This document shows positions 44,476-56,959 of a DNA stretch of 64,000 bases, piece by piece. The stretch is taken from the NCBI GenBank assembly GCA_947561585.1, contig CANNZV010001814.1, forward strand, positions 1 to 64,000, read 5' to 3'. The position numbers were made by a program, and so were the translations under genes. The notes under the pieces are model-generated. The model worked only from the letters and a program-made list of their open reading frames with translations, ran no database searches and was not told the DNA's origin. The DNA comes from Caprella mutica (Eukaryota; Arthropoda; Malacostraca; Amphipoda; Caprellidae). The first letter of the stretch is position 1. The number at the start of each line of letters is the position of its first letter.

Positions 44476-45256
44476 ATTGGATCCACGGGTACACTGGCTC
44501 CTGTGTGACAGTATACAGGTACACAGAGGTGTAAAAGCACACAGGAGGTCAAAGGTTAGCTGTGTAGAAGAGTAGAGGAAGTTGATAGTAACACTCTAAT
44601 TTGTAACTCATTACAGGCGGTAGAAACGTTAAGATGATAGTGTATCTTGATAAAGAAACTGAATGATGTAGTTTTTTCTTTTGTTAGCTGTGACTTAGAA
44701 TAACAGCCATCATTTGATATATTGTAACATTTATATTGTCAATGTGTTTAAATATCGAATTGTTATTTGAAGTTAATAATCTTTGTAACTCTGAAATAAG
44801 GAACGGTCTAATTTGATTTTTAATTTTTACTCAATGGTTCTTCAGGTGGTCAATAGAAAATGTTAGACAGGTAGAAATAGTCACTGGTGTAAATCTTTCA
44901 CATGAACATTTGAGGGTAATTATTTCCCGCGGTTCTCTCTCTAATACCAGATTTTAAACTTTAGTTTTAATGATCTTGGGAAGTTTCTTAACACTGTTCG
45001 AATGTGTTATTTCTGCTCTGACATCAACAGTGTCCCGACGGAATAGACTCTATCCTATACCGAGACTGTATCCAATAGGAGCGTCAAAGTCGTAATAAAG
45101 ATGACGAGGTATACAACCAGCGACTGAAGTAGATGACAGAACAGTTACCTATTTCACTGAGCAGTTATTCTACGAGTCACTGGAATGCGAGGAAGTATTG
45201 CCACCCAGTAACTGTGATTTCGACGAGTACCTTGCCGCTACTAATTAGACAAACTC
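44476..45256. other. no gene recognised
   Basis: No supported open frame or repeat before the 21-bp array. Confidence 0.45.
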
Positions 45257-45567
45257 CTTCTCTCACTCTAGTGTGCATTTCTCTCACTCTAGTGTGCATT
45301 TCTCTCACTCTAGTGTGCATTTCTCTCACTCTAGTGTGCATTTCTCTCACTCTAGTGTGCATTTCTCTCACTCTAGTGTGCATTTCTCTTACTCTAGTGT
45401 GCATTTCTCTCACTCTAGTGTGCATTTCTCTCACTCTAGTGTGCATTTCTCTCACTCTAGTGTGCATTTCTCTCACTCTAGTGTGCATTTCTCTCACTCT
45501 AGTGTGCATTTCTCTCACTCTAGTGTGCATTTCTCTCACTCTAGTGTGCATTTCTCTCATTCTAGTC
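45257..45567. repeat. 21-bp tandem array, about 15 units
   Basis: TCTCACTCTAGTGTGCATTT C units, nearly identical. The open frames across it on both strands are by-products of the 21-base period. Confidence 0.96.
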
Positions 45568-45985
45568 ACTCTTTGGCTTCTCTCCAATATTTGTTTCTTC
45601 TTTTCATTACCATCTCTCATTACTCGGTGAAATATAGACATGAATTCCTCATTGAAATCTATCATCACTATTTCTATAGGGTCTTTAATTAGCGTGTGTT
45701 TTCGTCATTAGTAGGTAAGTTTTGCCATTAATATTTAATGTTATTTTTGTTGTTAACCATTCAGATTATTTTGTCTAAACCTTGTCCTTTAAAAGAATAT
45801 AATCTAATGAACGACTGGTTAATATTGTCCCCTACCTAATGAATGATGGGGAAAAGGTTATCAAACTGCTAATCAATTCACTATTAAAAATTCATTCTAA
45901 GGTATAAAATAGGAGAAAATTTATAAATATATTTATATATATATATATATTTAATTATTTACAGACATGCATTGTTTGGTTATAG
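45568..45985. other. no gene recognised
   Basis: AT-rich, ends in an AT dinucleotide-like run near 45940. Confidence 0.45.
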
Positions 45986-46487
45986 AATTCAAATCAAAAC
46001 AAAGGGTGTACGATCTTTTTCTTATGCGTCAGATTAGTGTTTCGTGCAATAGTTGCACACAAAGTATGAAATTTTTTAAAAGCATTTAAAAATGTATTTA
46101 GTGAACCGAATTTTATGCGGTTTGCAAATTAATGATCCTAGACTTTATTTCTATAATATTAGTTCCAAACTGGGGGGGTTAATTCCCCCTAGGGGTAATT
46201 TTGAAGATGCCATGAGGGAAATAATTACAGTACCTACTAGCTAAAATATCTCAGATTGCTTAGTTGTTACTAACTGCTCTCTATCCACTTCATTCAGTAA
46301 CTATAAGTTTATCTGTATATTTCTACAGTTTAAAATTAAATTAGTGAATAACCTCAGTGCGTTTTAACGGATTTTTCTCTCATACACACAAAGGAGGAAT
46401 TATGACTAAAAAAACTTTGTTAACCGTTGTTCTACAATGTTATGTAATAAACTCATTTTTTTGTCACAGCCTGGAGAGGACCTTTAA
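45986..46487 (+). mobile_element. AGGTCC element, right half, interrupted by a hAT-like insertion
   Basis: ACAAAGGGTGTACGATC, GAATTTTATGCGGTTTGC and the end GGAGAGGACCTTTAA match the complete copy. The sequence is broken at CTATAATA and resumes after 46431 at CTACAATG. Confidence 0.75.
46159..46431. mobile_element. hAT-like non-autonomous element
   Basis: Left end TTAGTTCCAAACTGGGGGGG TTAATTCCCCC resembles the common hAT terminus TTCTCAAACTGGGG; the right end complement reads AACAACGGTTAACAAAG. The flanks CTATAATA and CTACAATG look like a diverged 8-bp target duplication, as expected for hAT. No coding content. Confidence 0.6.
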
Positions 46488-46851
46488 GGAAACAGTAATG
46501 GTTTCACCAGAGTCTTATCATTAGTATTCATTTCAATAATAGTTTTTTCAATCGATTTATATATCATAATATTCAACTAAGTATGAAAAAGAACAGTCTT
46601 CTGAACCATGGAAATATTATAGTACAGTAACTTAAAATGAAATGAAGTCAATTTCTCCAAGTTTAGTGATAGAAAATGAATGTAACTAACTAACTATATG
46701 ATATTCATTGTAATGGATTTAATGAACATAATTATTTATGGAAATGCAATATTTAACTGCAATAATATTTTTTCAACTGTATTGAATTGGAACTGTTATG
46801 TCATATTCATAACGAATTCTGTTATGAAAAAATATATTGTATTTTATCATA
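46488..46851. other. no gene recognised
   Basis: Very AT-rich, no supported feature. Confidence 0.45.
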
Positions 46852-46972
46852 ATGATATTGTTCTCATAATGATGTTGGTGACATTGTTCTCATTATGATA
46901 TTGGTGATATTGTTCTCATAATGATATTGGTAATAAATTTCTCATAATGATATTGGTAATAAATTTCTCATT
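46852..46972. repeat. short array of TGATATTGGTGATATTGTTC type
   Basis: About five units of 24-30 bases with TCTCATAATGATATTGGT repeated. Confidence 0.8.
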
Positions 46973-47399
46973 GATATTTTCATGTTTTATTTAGATAATA
47001 AAAATTATTCAAAATATAAACACTCAAATTGTATCCAAGATACCATTTACAAAATTAGTTATTTTTTATATATATTCCTACTGAAAAATAATTTAATTTC
47101 AATTGTAAACAATAATTATAAATTTATTTTAATTAAAAATTCAATTTTAATAATAATTCAAATTTAATAGTAAATAAGAATTCAATTTTATTTGTAAATA
47201 ATAATTGAATGTTCTCTAAAAGCATATCATTTATTTATTCATCCCTGTAAACTCTTTCTAAAAGTTGTAGCTTTTTATGAATTAAAAACGTATTTACTAC
47301 CACACTGGTAATGTTTATTAATTACTACATTTCTAGATAACAGGCTGTGCTTGTGACAGGTAAAATGTATTGTTTACTTACATTAATTATCACTGACTG

Positions 47400-47870
47400 C
47401 AGGCAGGTAGTACGTCAGAGAAAACTGACGTAGCTGTTTAAATATTCCAAACTACTCCTCACTTCTCACACTAAAAATATATCTCTCATATAAAAATAAG
47501 AAAGAAAAGTAAAAAGGCAGAGACGTAGCACACGCACTACCTCATCCTGTCACACCAACAAACCAACTGAAAGTCGCAAACGGCTGTTAGCGACTTGACG
47601 TACAGTCGAGAGATACGCAACACCTAAAAAGCCTGAAGTATGACAATCTACCAAGCGTAATTTATAAACAATTATTAAATATTAAGAGAATGAGTTTATT
47701 TAAATATAATATCAATATATTTTAATATCGAAAATCCCGTCATTTAACTTTAATTAGTTGCGAACCTAGCCGCTAGGTAGCGTTGTTTATCTTACCGGAG
47801 TGTCTCTTGAGAGCATAGGATGCGGTGTGCTGACTTCGTAGTTATTTTATACGTTTGCCCTTCTTGTATA
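47400..47870 (-). promoter_or_regulatory. candidate first-exon/promoter region for schnurri
   Basis: Less AT-rich and CpG-containing compared with its flanks. On the minus strand GACACTCCG is followed by GTAAGATAAAC at 47795, a good splice donor that could pair with the acceptor at 36362. Upstream motifs include inverted TACGTCAG/CTGACGTA (47410-47433) and TTGACGTA (47597). No transcript evidence; this is a hypothesis. Confidence 0.25.
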
Positions 47871-47894
47871 AAAAAAATATTAAGTTCCCTTTAA

Positions 47895-50800
47895 CCTGTA
47901 AAGTACTAAAGTGGAACCTGTAAAGTACTAAAGTGGAACCTGTAAAGTACTAAAGTGGAACCTGTAAAGTACTAAAGTGGAACCTGTAAAGTACTAAAGT
48001 GGAACCTGTAAAGTACTAAAGTGGAACCTGTAAAGTACTAAAGTGGAACCTGTAAAGTACTAAAGTGGAACCTGTAAAGTACTAAAGTGGAACCTGTAAA
48101 GTACTAAAGTGGAACCTGTAAAGTACTAAAGTGGAACCTGTAAAGTACTAAAGTGGAACCTGTAAAGTACTAAAGTGGAACATGTAAAGTACTAAAGTGG
48201 AACTGTAAAGTACTAAAGTGAAACTGTAAAGTACTAAAGTGAAACTGTAAAGTACTAAAGTGGAACTGTAAAGTACTAAAGTGAAACTGTAAAGTACTAA
48301 AGTGGAACCTGTAAAGTACTAAAGTGGAACCTGTAAAGTACTAAAGTGGAACCTGTAAAGTACCAAAGTGGAACTGTAAAGTACTAAAGTGGAACTGTAA
48401 AGTACTAAAGTGGAACCTGTAAAGTACTAAAGTGAAACTGTAAAGTACTAAAGTGAAACTGTAAAGTACTAAAGTGAAACTGTAAAGTACTAAAGTGAAA
48501 CTGTAAAGTACTAAAGTGGAACTGTAAAGAACCAAAGTGGAACTGTAAAGTACCAAAGTGGAACTGTAAAGTACCAAAGTGGAACTGTAAAGAACCAAAG
48601 TGGAACTGTAAAGTACTAAAGTGGAACTGTAAAGTACCAAAGTGGAACTGTAAAGTACCAAAGTGGAACTGTAAAGTACTAAAGTGGAACCTGTAAAGTA
48701 CTAAAGTGGAACATGTAAAGTACTAAAGTGGAACTGTAAAGTACTAAAGTGGAACTGTAAAGTACTAAAGTGGAACTGTAAAGTACTAAAGTGGAACCTG
48801 TAAAGTACTAAAGTGGAACCTGTAAAGTACTAAAGTGGAACCTGTAAAGTACTAAAGTGGAACCTGTAAAGTACTAAAGTGGAACCTGTAAAGTACTAAA
48901 GTGGAACCTGTAAAGTACTAAAGTGGAACATGTAAAGTACTAAAGTGGAACATGTAAAGTACTAAAGTGGAACTGTAAAGTACTAAAGTGGAACTGTAAA
49001 GTACTAAAGTGGAACTGTAAAGTACTAAAGTGGAACTGTAAAGTACTAAAGTGGAACCTGTAAAGTACTAAAGTGAAACTGTAAAGTACTAAAGTGAAAC
49101 TGTAAAGTACTAAAGTGAAACTGTAAAGTACTAAAGTGAAACTGTAAAGTACCAAAGTGGAACTGTAAAGAACCAAAGTGGAACTGTAAAGTACTAAAGT
49201 GGAACTGTAAAGTACCAAAGTGGAACTGTAAAGTACCAAAGTGGAACTGTAAAGAACCAAAGTGGAACTGTAAAGAACCAAAGTGGAACTGTAAAGTACC
49301 AAAGTGGAACTGTAAAGTACCAAAGTGGAACTGTAAAGTACCAAAGTGGAACTGTAAAGTACTAAAGTGGAACTGTAAAGTACTAAAGTGGAACTGTTAA
49401 GTACTAAAGTGGAACTGTAAAGTACTAGAGTGGAACTGTAAAGTACTAGAGTGGAACTGTAAAGTACTAGATTGGAACTGTAAAGTACTAGAGTGGAACT
49501 GTAAAGTACTAGAGTGGAGCCTGTAAAGTACTAAAGTGGAACCTGTAAAGTACTAAAGTGGAACCTGTAAAGTACTAAAGTGGAACCTGTAAAGTACTAA
49601 AGTGGAACCTGTAAAGTACTAAAGTGGAACCTGTAAAGTACTAAAGTGGAACATGTAAAGTACTAAAGTGGAACTGTAAAGTACTAAAGTGGAACTGTAA
49701 AGTACTAAAGTGGAACCTGTAAAGTACTAAAGTGAAACTGTAAAGTACTAAAGTGAAACTGTAAAGTACTAAAGTGAAACTGTAAAGTACTAAAGTGAAA
49801 CTGTAAAGTACCAAAGTGGAACTGTAAAGAACCAAAGTGGAACTGTAAAGTACTAAAGTGGAACTGTAAAGTACCAAAGTGGAACTGTAAAGTACCAAAG
49901 TGGAACTGTAAAGTACCAAAGTGGAACTGTAAAGAACCAAAGTGGAACTGTAAAGAACCAAAGTGGAACTGTAAAGTACCAAAGTGGAACTGTAAAGTAC
50001 CAAAGTGGAACTGTAAAGTACCAAAGTGGAACTGTAAAGTACTAAAGTGGAACTGTAAAGTACTAAAGTGGAACTGTAAAGTACTAAAGTGGAACTGTAA
50101 AGTACTAGAGTGGAACTGTAAAGTACTAGAGTGGAACTGTAAAGTACTAGAGTGGAGCCTGTAAAGTACTAGAGTGGAGCCTGTAAAGTACTAGAGTGGA
50201 GCCTGTAAAGTACTAGAGTGGAGCCTGTAAAGTACTAGAGTGGAGCCTGTAAAGTACTAGAGTGGAGCCTGTAAAGTACTAGAGTGGAGCCTGTAAAGTA
50301 CTAGAGTGGAGCCTGTAAAGTACTAGAGTGGAGCCTGTAAAGTACTAGAGTGGAGCCTGTAAAGTACTAGAGTGGAGCCTGTAAAGTACTAAAGTGGAAC
50401 TGTAAAGTACCAAAGTGGAACTGTAAAGTACCAAAGTGGAACTGTAAAGTACCAAAGTGGAACTGTTAAGTACCAAAGTGGAACTGTAAAGTACCAAAGT
50501 GGAACTGTAAAGTACCAAAGTGGAACTGTAAAGTACCAAAGTGGAACTGTAAAGTACCAAAGTGGAACTGTAAAGTACCAAAGTGGAACTGTAAAGTACC
50601 AAAGTGGAACTGTAAAGTACCAAAGTGGAACCTGTAAAGTACCAAAGTGGAACCTGTAAAGTACCAAAGTGGAACCTGTAAAGTACTAAAGTGGAACCTG
50701 TAAAGTACTAAAGTGGAACCTGTAAAGTACTAAAGTGGAACCTGTAAAGTACTAAAGTGGAACCTGTAAAGTACTAAAGTGGAACCTGTAAAGTACTAAA

Positions 50801-52090
50801 GTGGAACCTGTAAAGTACTAAAGTGGAACCTGTAAAGTACTAAAGTGGAACCTGTAAAGTACTAAAGTGGAACCTGTAAAGTACTAAAGTGGAACCTGTA
50901 AAGTACTAAAGTGGAACCTGTAAAGTACTAAAGTGGAACCTGTAAAGTACTAAAGTGGAACCTGTAAAGTACTAAAGTGGAACCTGTAAAGTACTAAAGT
51001 GGAACCTGTAAAGTACTAAAGTGGAACCTGTAAAGTACTAAAGTGGAACCTGTAAAGTACTAAAGTGGAACCTGTAAAGTACTAAAGTGGAACATGTAAA
51101 GTACTAAAGTGGAACATGTAAAGTACTAAAGTGGAACATGTAAAGTACTAAAGTGGAACATGTAAAGTACTAAAGTGGAACATGTAAAGTACTAAAGTGG
51201 AACCTGTAAAGTACTAAAGTGGAACCTGTAAAGTACTAAAGTGGAACTGCAAAGTACCAAAGTGGAACTGCAAAGTACCAAAGTGGAACTGCAAAGTACC
51301 AAAGTGGAACTGCAAAGTACCAAAGTGGAACTGCAAAGTACCAAAGTGGAACTGTAAAGTACCAAAGTGGAACTGTAAAGTACCAAAGTGGAACTGTAAA
51401 GTACTAAAGTGGAACTGTAAAGTACTAGAGTGGAGCCTGTAAAGTACTAGAGTGGAGCCTGTAAAGTACTAGAGTGGAGCCTGTAAAGTACTAGAGTGGA
51501 GCCTGTAAAGTACTAGAGTGGAACTGTAAAGTACTAGAGTGGAACTGTAAAGTACTAGAGTGGAACTGTAAAGTACTAGAGTGGAACTGTAAAGTACTAA
51601 AGTGGAACTGTAAAGTACTAAAGTGGAACTGTAAAGTACTAGAGTGGAACTGTAAAGTACTAGAGTGGAACTGTAAAGTACTAGAGTGGAACTGTAAAGT
51701 ACTAGAGTGGAACTGTAAAGTACTAGAGTGGAGCCTGTAAAGTACTAGAGTGGAGCCTGTAAAGTACAAAAGTGGAACTGTAAAGTACTAAAGTGGAACC
51801 TGTAAAGTACTAAAGTGGAACCTGTAAAGTACTAAAGTGGAACTGTAAAGTACTAAAGTGGAACTGTAAAGTACTAGAGTGGAGCCTGTAAAGTACTAGA
51901 GTGGAGCCTGTAAAGTACTAGAGTGGAGCCTGTAAAGTACTAAAGTGAAACTGTAAAGTACTAAAGTGAAACTGTAAAGTACTAAAGTGGAACCTGTAAA
52001 GTACTAAAGTGGAACTGTAAAGTACTAAAGTGGAACTGTAAAGTACTAGAGTGGAGCCTGTAAAGTACTAGAGTGGAGCCTGTAAAGTAG
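47895..52090. repeat. 4.2-kb satellite-like array of 21/22-bp units
   Basis: Roughly 195 units of TGTAAAGTACTAAAGTGGAA with C or CC between units. Variant classes are clustered: GGAACCTG, GGAACTG, GAAACTG, ACCAAAGTGG, and TAGAGTGGAGCC. The order 'GGAACATG, GGAACTG, GAAACTG, ACCAAAG, AGAACCAAAG' returns at about 48350-48690, 48950-49350 and 49650-50030, a higher-order repeat of about 0.6-0.7 kb. All long frames here (LVLYSST-type) arise from the period. Confidence 0.97.
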
Positions 52091-52698
52091 TATATAGAGA
52101 ATCTACCAATAGGTTTTTTAGTCTGATTATGAATTTGAAATAAAAATGATTCAGGTACTGTTGAGTATTTCGCACCTTTTTATGATCACAAGATGATAAA
52201 ATACATCAGAAGAGTTATCTATTCAATGCCAATGCATTTCTATTGGTGAAATATGTATTCTGCTGTATTAAATTTAAGAGTTAGAACTTTATTATTCTTT
52301 AAGTAATTCAGATCATTTTGTGAAGTCATTTTTTAGTCCTTAATTATCAATGATCTGTGTCGGCATTTTTTTAAGTATCGGTATTTGTACTTGTTGAGAA
52401 GTATCGATATCGGTTGATTTTATAAAGTATCGGTATCTGCAAAAATTTTGGTATCGTCCCCTCCCTATCCAAAATACTCACTCTAAATTCTAAAGCTTTT
52501 TCTTCTTTTCACATCTAATTCTCTTTCAGAAAAGTGCCACTGTCGAAAGGCAGGGATTGAAATCGGTAACTTGGGGCCAAATGTTTTCGTTCGAAACTTC
52601 ATTGAAGGTTAGTCTGCATTTAACAATTTCGATCCAACAATTCAAATTAAAAGAATAATTAATGATGGAATGTTTTTTTTTTGTACCTTAGCTACGTC
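52091..52698. other. no gene recognised
   Basis: Contains a degenerate GTATCGGTATYTG repeat at 52375-52455; otherwise unremarkable. Confidence 0.45.
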
Positions 52699-52830
52699 GG
52701 GTAAGCTCTGAGTTACCGGACTGTTCCACATTTTCGATTAGGAATTTTTTTATAATTTTATATAACTATAGTTAAATGGCATTTTGTTATATGAACGAAA
52801 GTGTGGAACTGACCCCATTTCAAATTAACT
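52699..52830. mobile_element. short palindromic MITE
   Basis: Left GGGTAAGCTCTGAGTTACCG and GTTCCACATTTTCGATTA; right TATATGAACGAAAGTGTGGA ACTGACCCC. Centre is reduced, lacking the GGTATCC core. Confidence 0.75.
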
Positions 52831-53442
52831 TAAAAAATCTCATTTAAAATAGTTTAAATATTGTTTCTCAATATTGAATTGCATTTATTATTTTCAAATA
52901 TAAAAATCAGTTTTCTTCTGTGCCTGATTTTGTGAAGTAACTTTTCTGCATCCATGAGCTTGTCACTGACGGTCTGATTACTTCTGTGAAGTCCCTTGTA
53001 GGTACTTATTTTAATTCGATTTCTAATTAGTAATTCAAATCATAACGAAAAATTCATTTTAAAATATAATTTGGATTCATTTAAATATTGTCCTTTTAAA
53101 CAAAAAATTCTAGTAATTACAATTTGTACTGTAAAGTAAATAATTTTAAATTTAAATTGATGAAATGCCGTTGGTAAAAATCAAGGTAAAGAATCAATTT
53201 CCGAATGCTTATTCTTATGTTAAATTTCACATGAAATTATTAAAGGTCCCCTCCACTCGTAATTTTTTTTAATTTCCTATTCATAAGAACTAAGGTCACT
53301 GATTATAAAACTGTAAACCATTTCAATTTAGTTCTATAATTTAATATATGTAATTTAAGATATTTTCCGTACTTCTTCTATCCTCTGAATTTCAAGCAAA
53401 GAAAAACATCCAAGTATTCGATAATATAACTACACCATTTGC
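52831..53442. other. no gene recognised; one AGGTCC-element end fragment
   Basis: At 53240-53256, TTAAAGGTCCCCTCCAC is identical to the left end of the AGGTCC element, but I see no body following it. Confidence 0.5.
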
Positions 53443-55806
53443 GGTCAAATTAAAAGACATCAAATTAAAAAACATCGACATCAAATTAAAAAACATCAAA
53501 TTAAAAAACATCAAATTAAAAAACATCAAATTAAAAAGCATCAAATTAAAAAACATCGACATCAAATTAAAAAACATCAAATTAAAAAACATCAAATTAA
53601 AAGACATCAAATTAAAAGACATCAAATTAAAAAACATCAAATTAAAAAACATCAAATTAAAAAACATCAAATTAAAAAACATCAAATTAAAAAACATCAA
53701 ATTAAAAAACATCAAATTAAAAAACATCAAATTAAAAAACATCGACATCAAATTAAAAAACATCGACATCAAATTAAAAAACATCGACATCAAATTAAAA
53801 AACATCGACATCAAATTAAAAAACATCGACATCAAATTAAAAAACATCAACATCAAATTAAAAAACATCAAATTAAAAAACATCAAATTAAAAAACATCA
53901 ACATCAAATTAAAAAACTTCAACATCAAATTAAAAAACATCAAATTAAAAAACATCGACATCAAATTAAAAAACATCGACATCAAATTAAAAAACATCGA
54001 CATCAAATTAAAAAACATCGACATCAAATTAAAAAACATCGACATCAAATTAAAAAACATCGACATCAAATTAAAAAACATCAACATCAAATTAAAAAAC
54101 ATCAAATTAAAAAACATCAACATCAAATTAAAAAACTTCAACATCAAATTAAAAAACATCGACATCAAATTAAAAAAACATCAAATTAAAAAATATCAAG
54201 TTAGAGAACATCAAATTAAAAAACATCAACATCAAATGAAAAAACATCAACATCAAATAAAAAAACATCAACATCAAATAAAAAAACATCAACATCAAAT
54301 AAAAAAACATCAACATCAAATAAAAAAACATCAACATCAAATTAAAAAAACATCAACATCAAATTAAAAAAACATCAACATCAAATTAAAAAAACATCAA
54401 CATCAAATTAAAAAAACATCAACATCAAATTAAAAAAACATCAACATCAAATTAAAAAAACATCAACATCAAATTAAAAAAACATCAACATCAAATTAAA
54501 AAAACATCAACATCAAATTAAAAAACATCATCATCAAATAAAAAAACATCATCATCAAATAAAAAACATCATCATCAAATAAAAACACATCATCATCAAA
54601 TAAAAACACATCATCATCAAATAAAAACACATCAACATCAAATAAAAACACATCAACATCAAATAAAAACACATCAACATCAAATAAAAACACATCAACA
54701 TCAAATAAAAACACATCAACATCAAATAAAAACACATCAACATCAAATAAAAACACATCAACATCAAATAAAAACACATCAACATCAAATAAAAACACAT
54801 CAACATCAAATAAAAACACATCAACATCAAATAAAAACACATCAACATCAAATAAAAACACATCAACATCAAATTAAAAAACATCAACATCAAATTAAAA
54901 AAACATCAACATCAAATTAAAAAAACATCAACATCAAATTAAAAAAACATCAACATCAAATTAAAAAAACATCATCATCAAATTAAAAAACATCATCATC
55001 AAATTAAAAAACATCATCATCAAATTAAAAAACATCATCATCAAATTAAAAAACATCATCATCAAATTAAAAAACATCAACATCAAATTAAAACGCATCA
55101 ACATCAAATTAAAACGCATCAACATCAAATAAAAACGCATCAACATCAAATAAAAACGCATCAACATCAAATAAAAACGCATCAACATCAAATAAAAACG
55201 CATCAACATCAAATAAAAACGCATCAACATCAAATAAAAACGCATCAACATCAAATAAAAACGCATCAACATCAAATAAAAACGCATCAACATCAAATAA
55301 AAACGCATCAACATCAAATAAAAACACATCAACATCAAATAAAAACACATCAACATCAAATAAAAACACATCAACATCAAATAAAAACACATCAACATCA
55401 AATAAAAACACATCAACATCAAATAAAAACACATCAACATCAAATAAAAACACATCAACATCAAATAAAAACACATCAACATCAAATAAAAACACATCAA
55501 CATCAAATAAAAACACATCAACATCAAATAAAAACACATCAACATCAAATAAAAACACATCAACATCAAATAAAAACACATCAACATCAAATAAAAACAC
55601 ATCAACATCAAATAAAAACACATCAACATCAAATAAAAACACATCAACATCAAATAAAAACACATCAACATCAAATAAAAACACATCAACATCAAATAAA
55701 AACACATCAACATCAAATAAAAACACATCAACATCAAATAAAAACACATCAACATCAAATAAAAACACATCAACATCAAATAAAAAAACATCAACATCAA
55801 ATTAAA
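53443..55806. repeat. 2.4-kb AT-rich array of 15/21-bp units
   Basis: CATCAAATTAAAAAA (15 bp), CATCGACATCAAATTAAAAA (about 21 bp) and CATCAACATCAAATAAAAAC (about 21 bp) units in blocks. Both lengths are multiples of three, so minus-strand frames up to 288 codons (FLFDVDV or YLMLMCF repeats) remain open in more than one frame. CGCATC variants occupy 55080-55315 and CACATC variants 55320-55790. Confidence 0.97.
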
Positions 55807-56105
55807 AAAGTTTATTGCCTGTGCCAAAGCTCATGGTAGGTACCAAAGCTCATGGTAGGTACCAATACTAACTATTTTAAATTGAATTTGATTTATTTTA
55901 AATTGATTGATCTTTTCTAATTTTAATTGGAGCTTTTTTAATTTGATGTTTTTTTTTTTGACTGTTAAATGTTGCAGTTCCGACTAATTCAAAACAATAA
56001 CAAAGATGATTCCAAGATAATGGATATCCAAGTACCTAATTAAGTATTTCTTACTAATAGTTTACATGTATCATAACATATTTCCAATCTACAGAACTTT
56101 TAATT
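55807..56105. other. no gene recognised
   Basis: Short tandem copy of AAAGCTCATGGTAGGTACCA at 55826-55863; otherwise AT-rich. Confidence 0.6.
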
Positions 56106-56708
56106 TTAGAGGTCCTCTCCAGGCTCCGGGAAAAAAAATGAGTTTTTAACATAATATTATAGAACTAAGGTCTACGATCATTATTCTGCAAACCGCATAG
56201 AATTCGGTTCAGTATATATTTTATAATAATTTGTTTTTAAAGTTGCTTAATACTCTGTGAGCAACAATTGAGCGAATCACTAATCTGATGCTCAAGAAAA
56301 AGATTGTACACTCTTTGTTTTGATTTCAAATTTGAATTTTATAAACAAACCATGCGTTTTCGGCCATTATTTTAGATTTTAATCGTTTCCTAAAGTATAT
56401 AAACGTTTCTATTATAAGTTCATTCTATTTTATACCTTTACACGAATATTAAATGGATTTAGTAAACCTAATACCTAGTTGACAATCAAAACAAATGGTG
56501 TACATTCTTTTTCTTCAGGCTGAAAATTTCATAAATTAGTAAGTCGGAAGTAAAATAGGTTTTGTAGAGTTTTAATCTTAAAAATCTTTAAAAGCATATA
56601 AAATTAAAAATGTGCTACCAAATTCGATGCAGTTTGCAGAAAAATGATAAAAAAACATTAGCCTCGTTCAATAAGGCAATAGAATATTTTCTTGGAGGGG
56701 ACTTTTAA
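56106..56708 (-). mobile_element. AGGTCC element, complete copy in reverse orientation
   Basis: TTAGAGGTCCTCTCCAGGCT through GGAGGGGACTTTTAA. Internal order mirrors 3518-4081, including GGTCTACGATCATTATTC, CAATTGAGCGAATCAC and CCATGCGTTTTCGGCC. One terminal TTAA has become TTAG. Confidence 0.8.
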
Positions 56709-56959
56709 ACTTTGAATTAGAAAAGGTACCTATGTATATACGAGACATACCTACTAAGTATTCGTACTTTTTCTTCTAATGTATCTTAGAAAGAGTGAAA
56801 CTTGAATGTGATTATTTCTCATATAATTAATTGTGAACAAATACAAATTTAAAAAGATTCCAGATTTTTTTAATTTACATGACATGTAAGAAATAATTAG
56901 ACTTGTTACTATCAAAATACAATTAATTCACAGATAAAAAAACTGATCAAGAGCTGACT

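Noticed and set aside
45133..45692. Frames of 139-165 codons on both strands
   Set aside because: Caused by the 21-bp array.
48341..51769. Minus-strand frames with LVLYSST repeats
   Set aside because: By-products of the 21-bp periodicity of the satellite-like array; interrupted wherever a 22-bp unit occurs.
53392..55827. Long minus-strand frames (up to 288 codons) with FLFDVDV or MFFNLMS repeats
   Set aside because: They are read from the 15/21-bp array in several frames at once, with no start context or flanking coding sequence.
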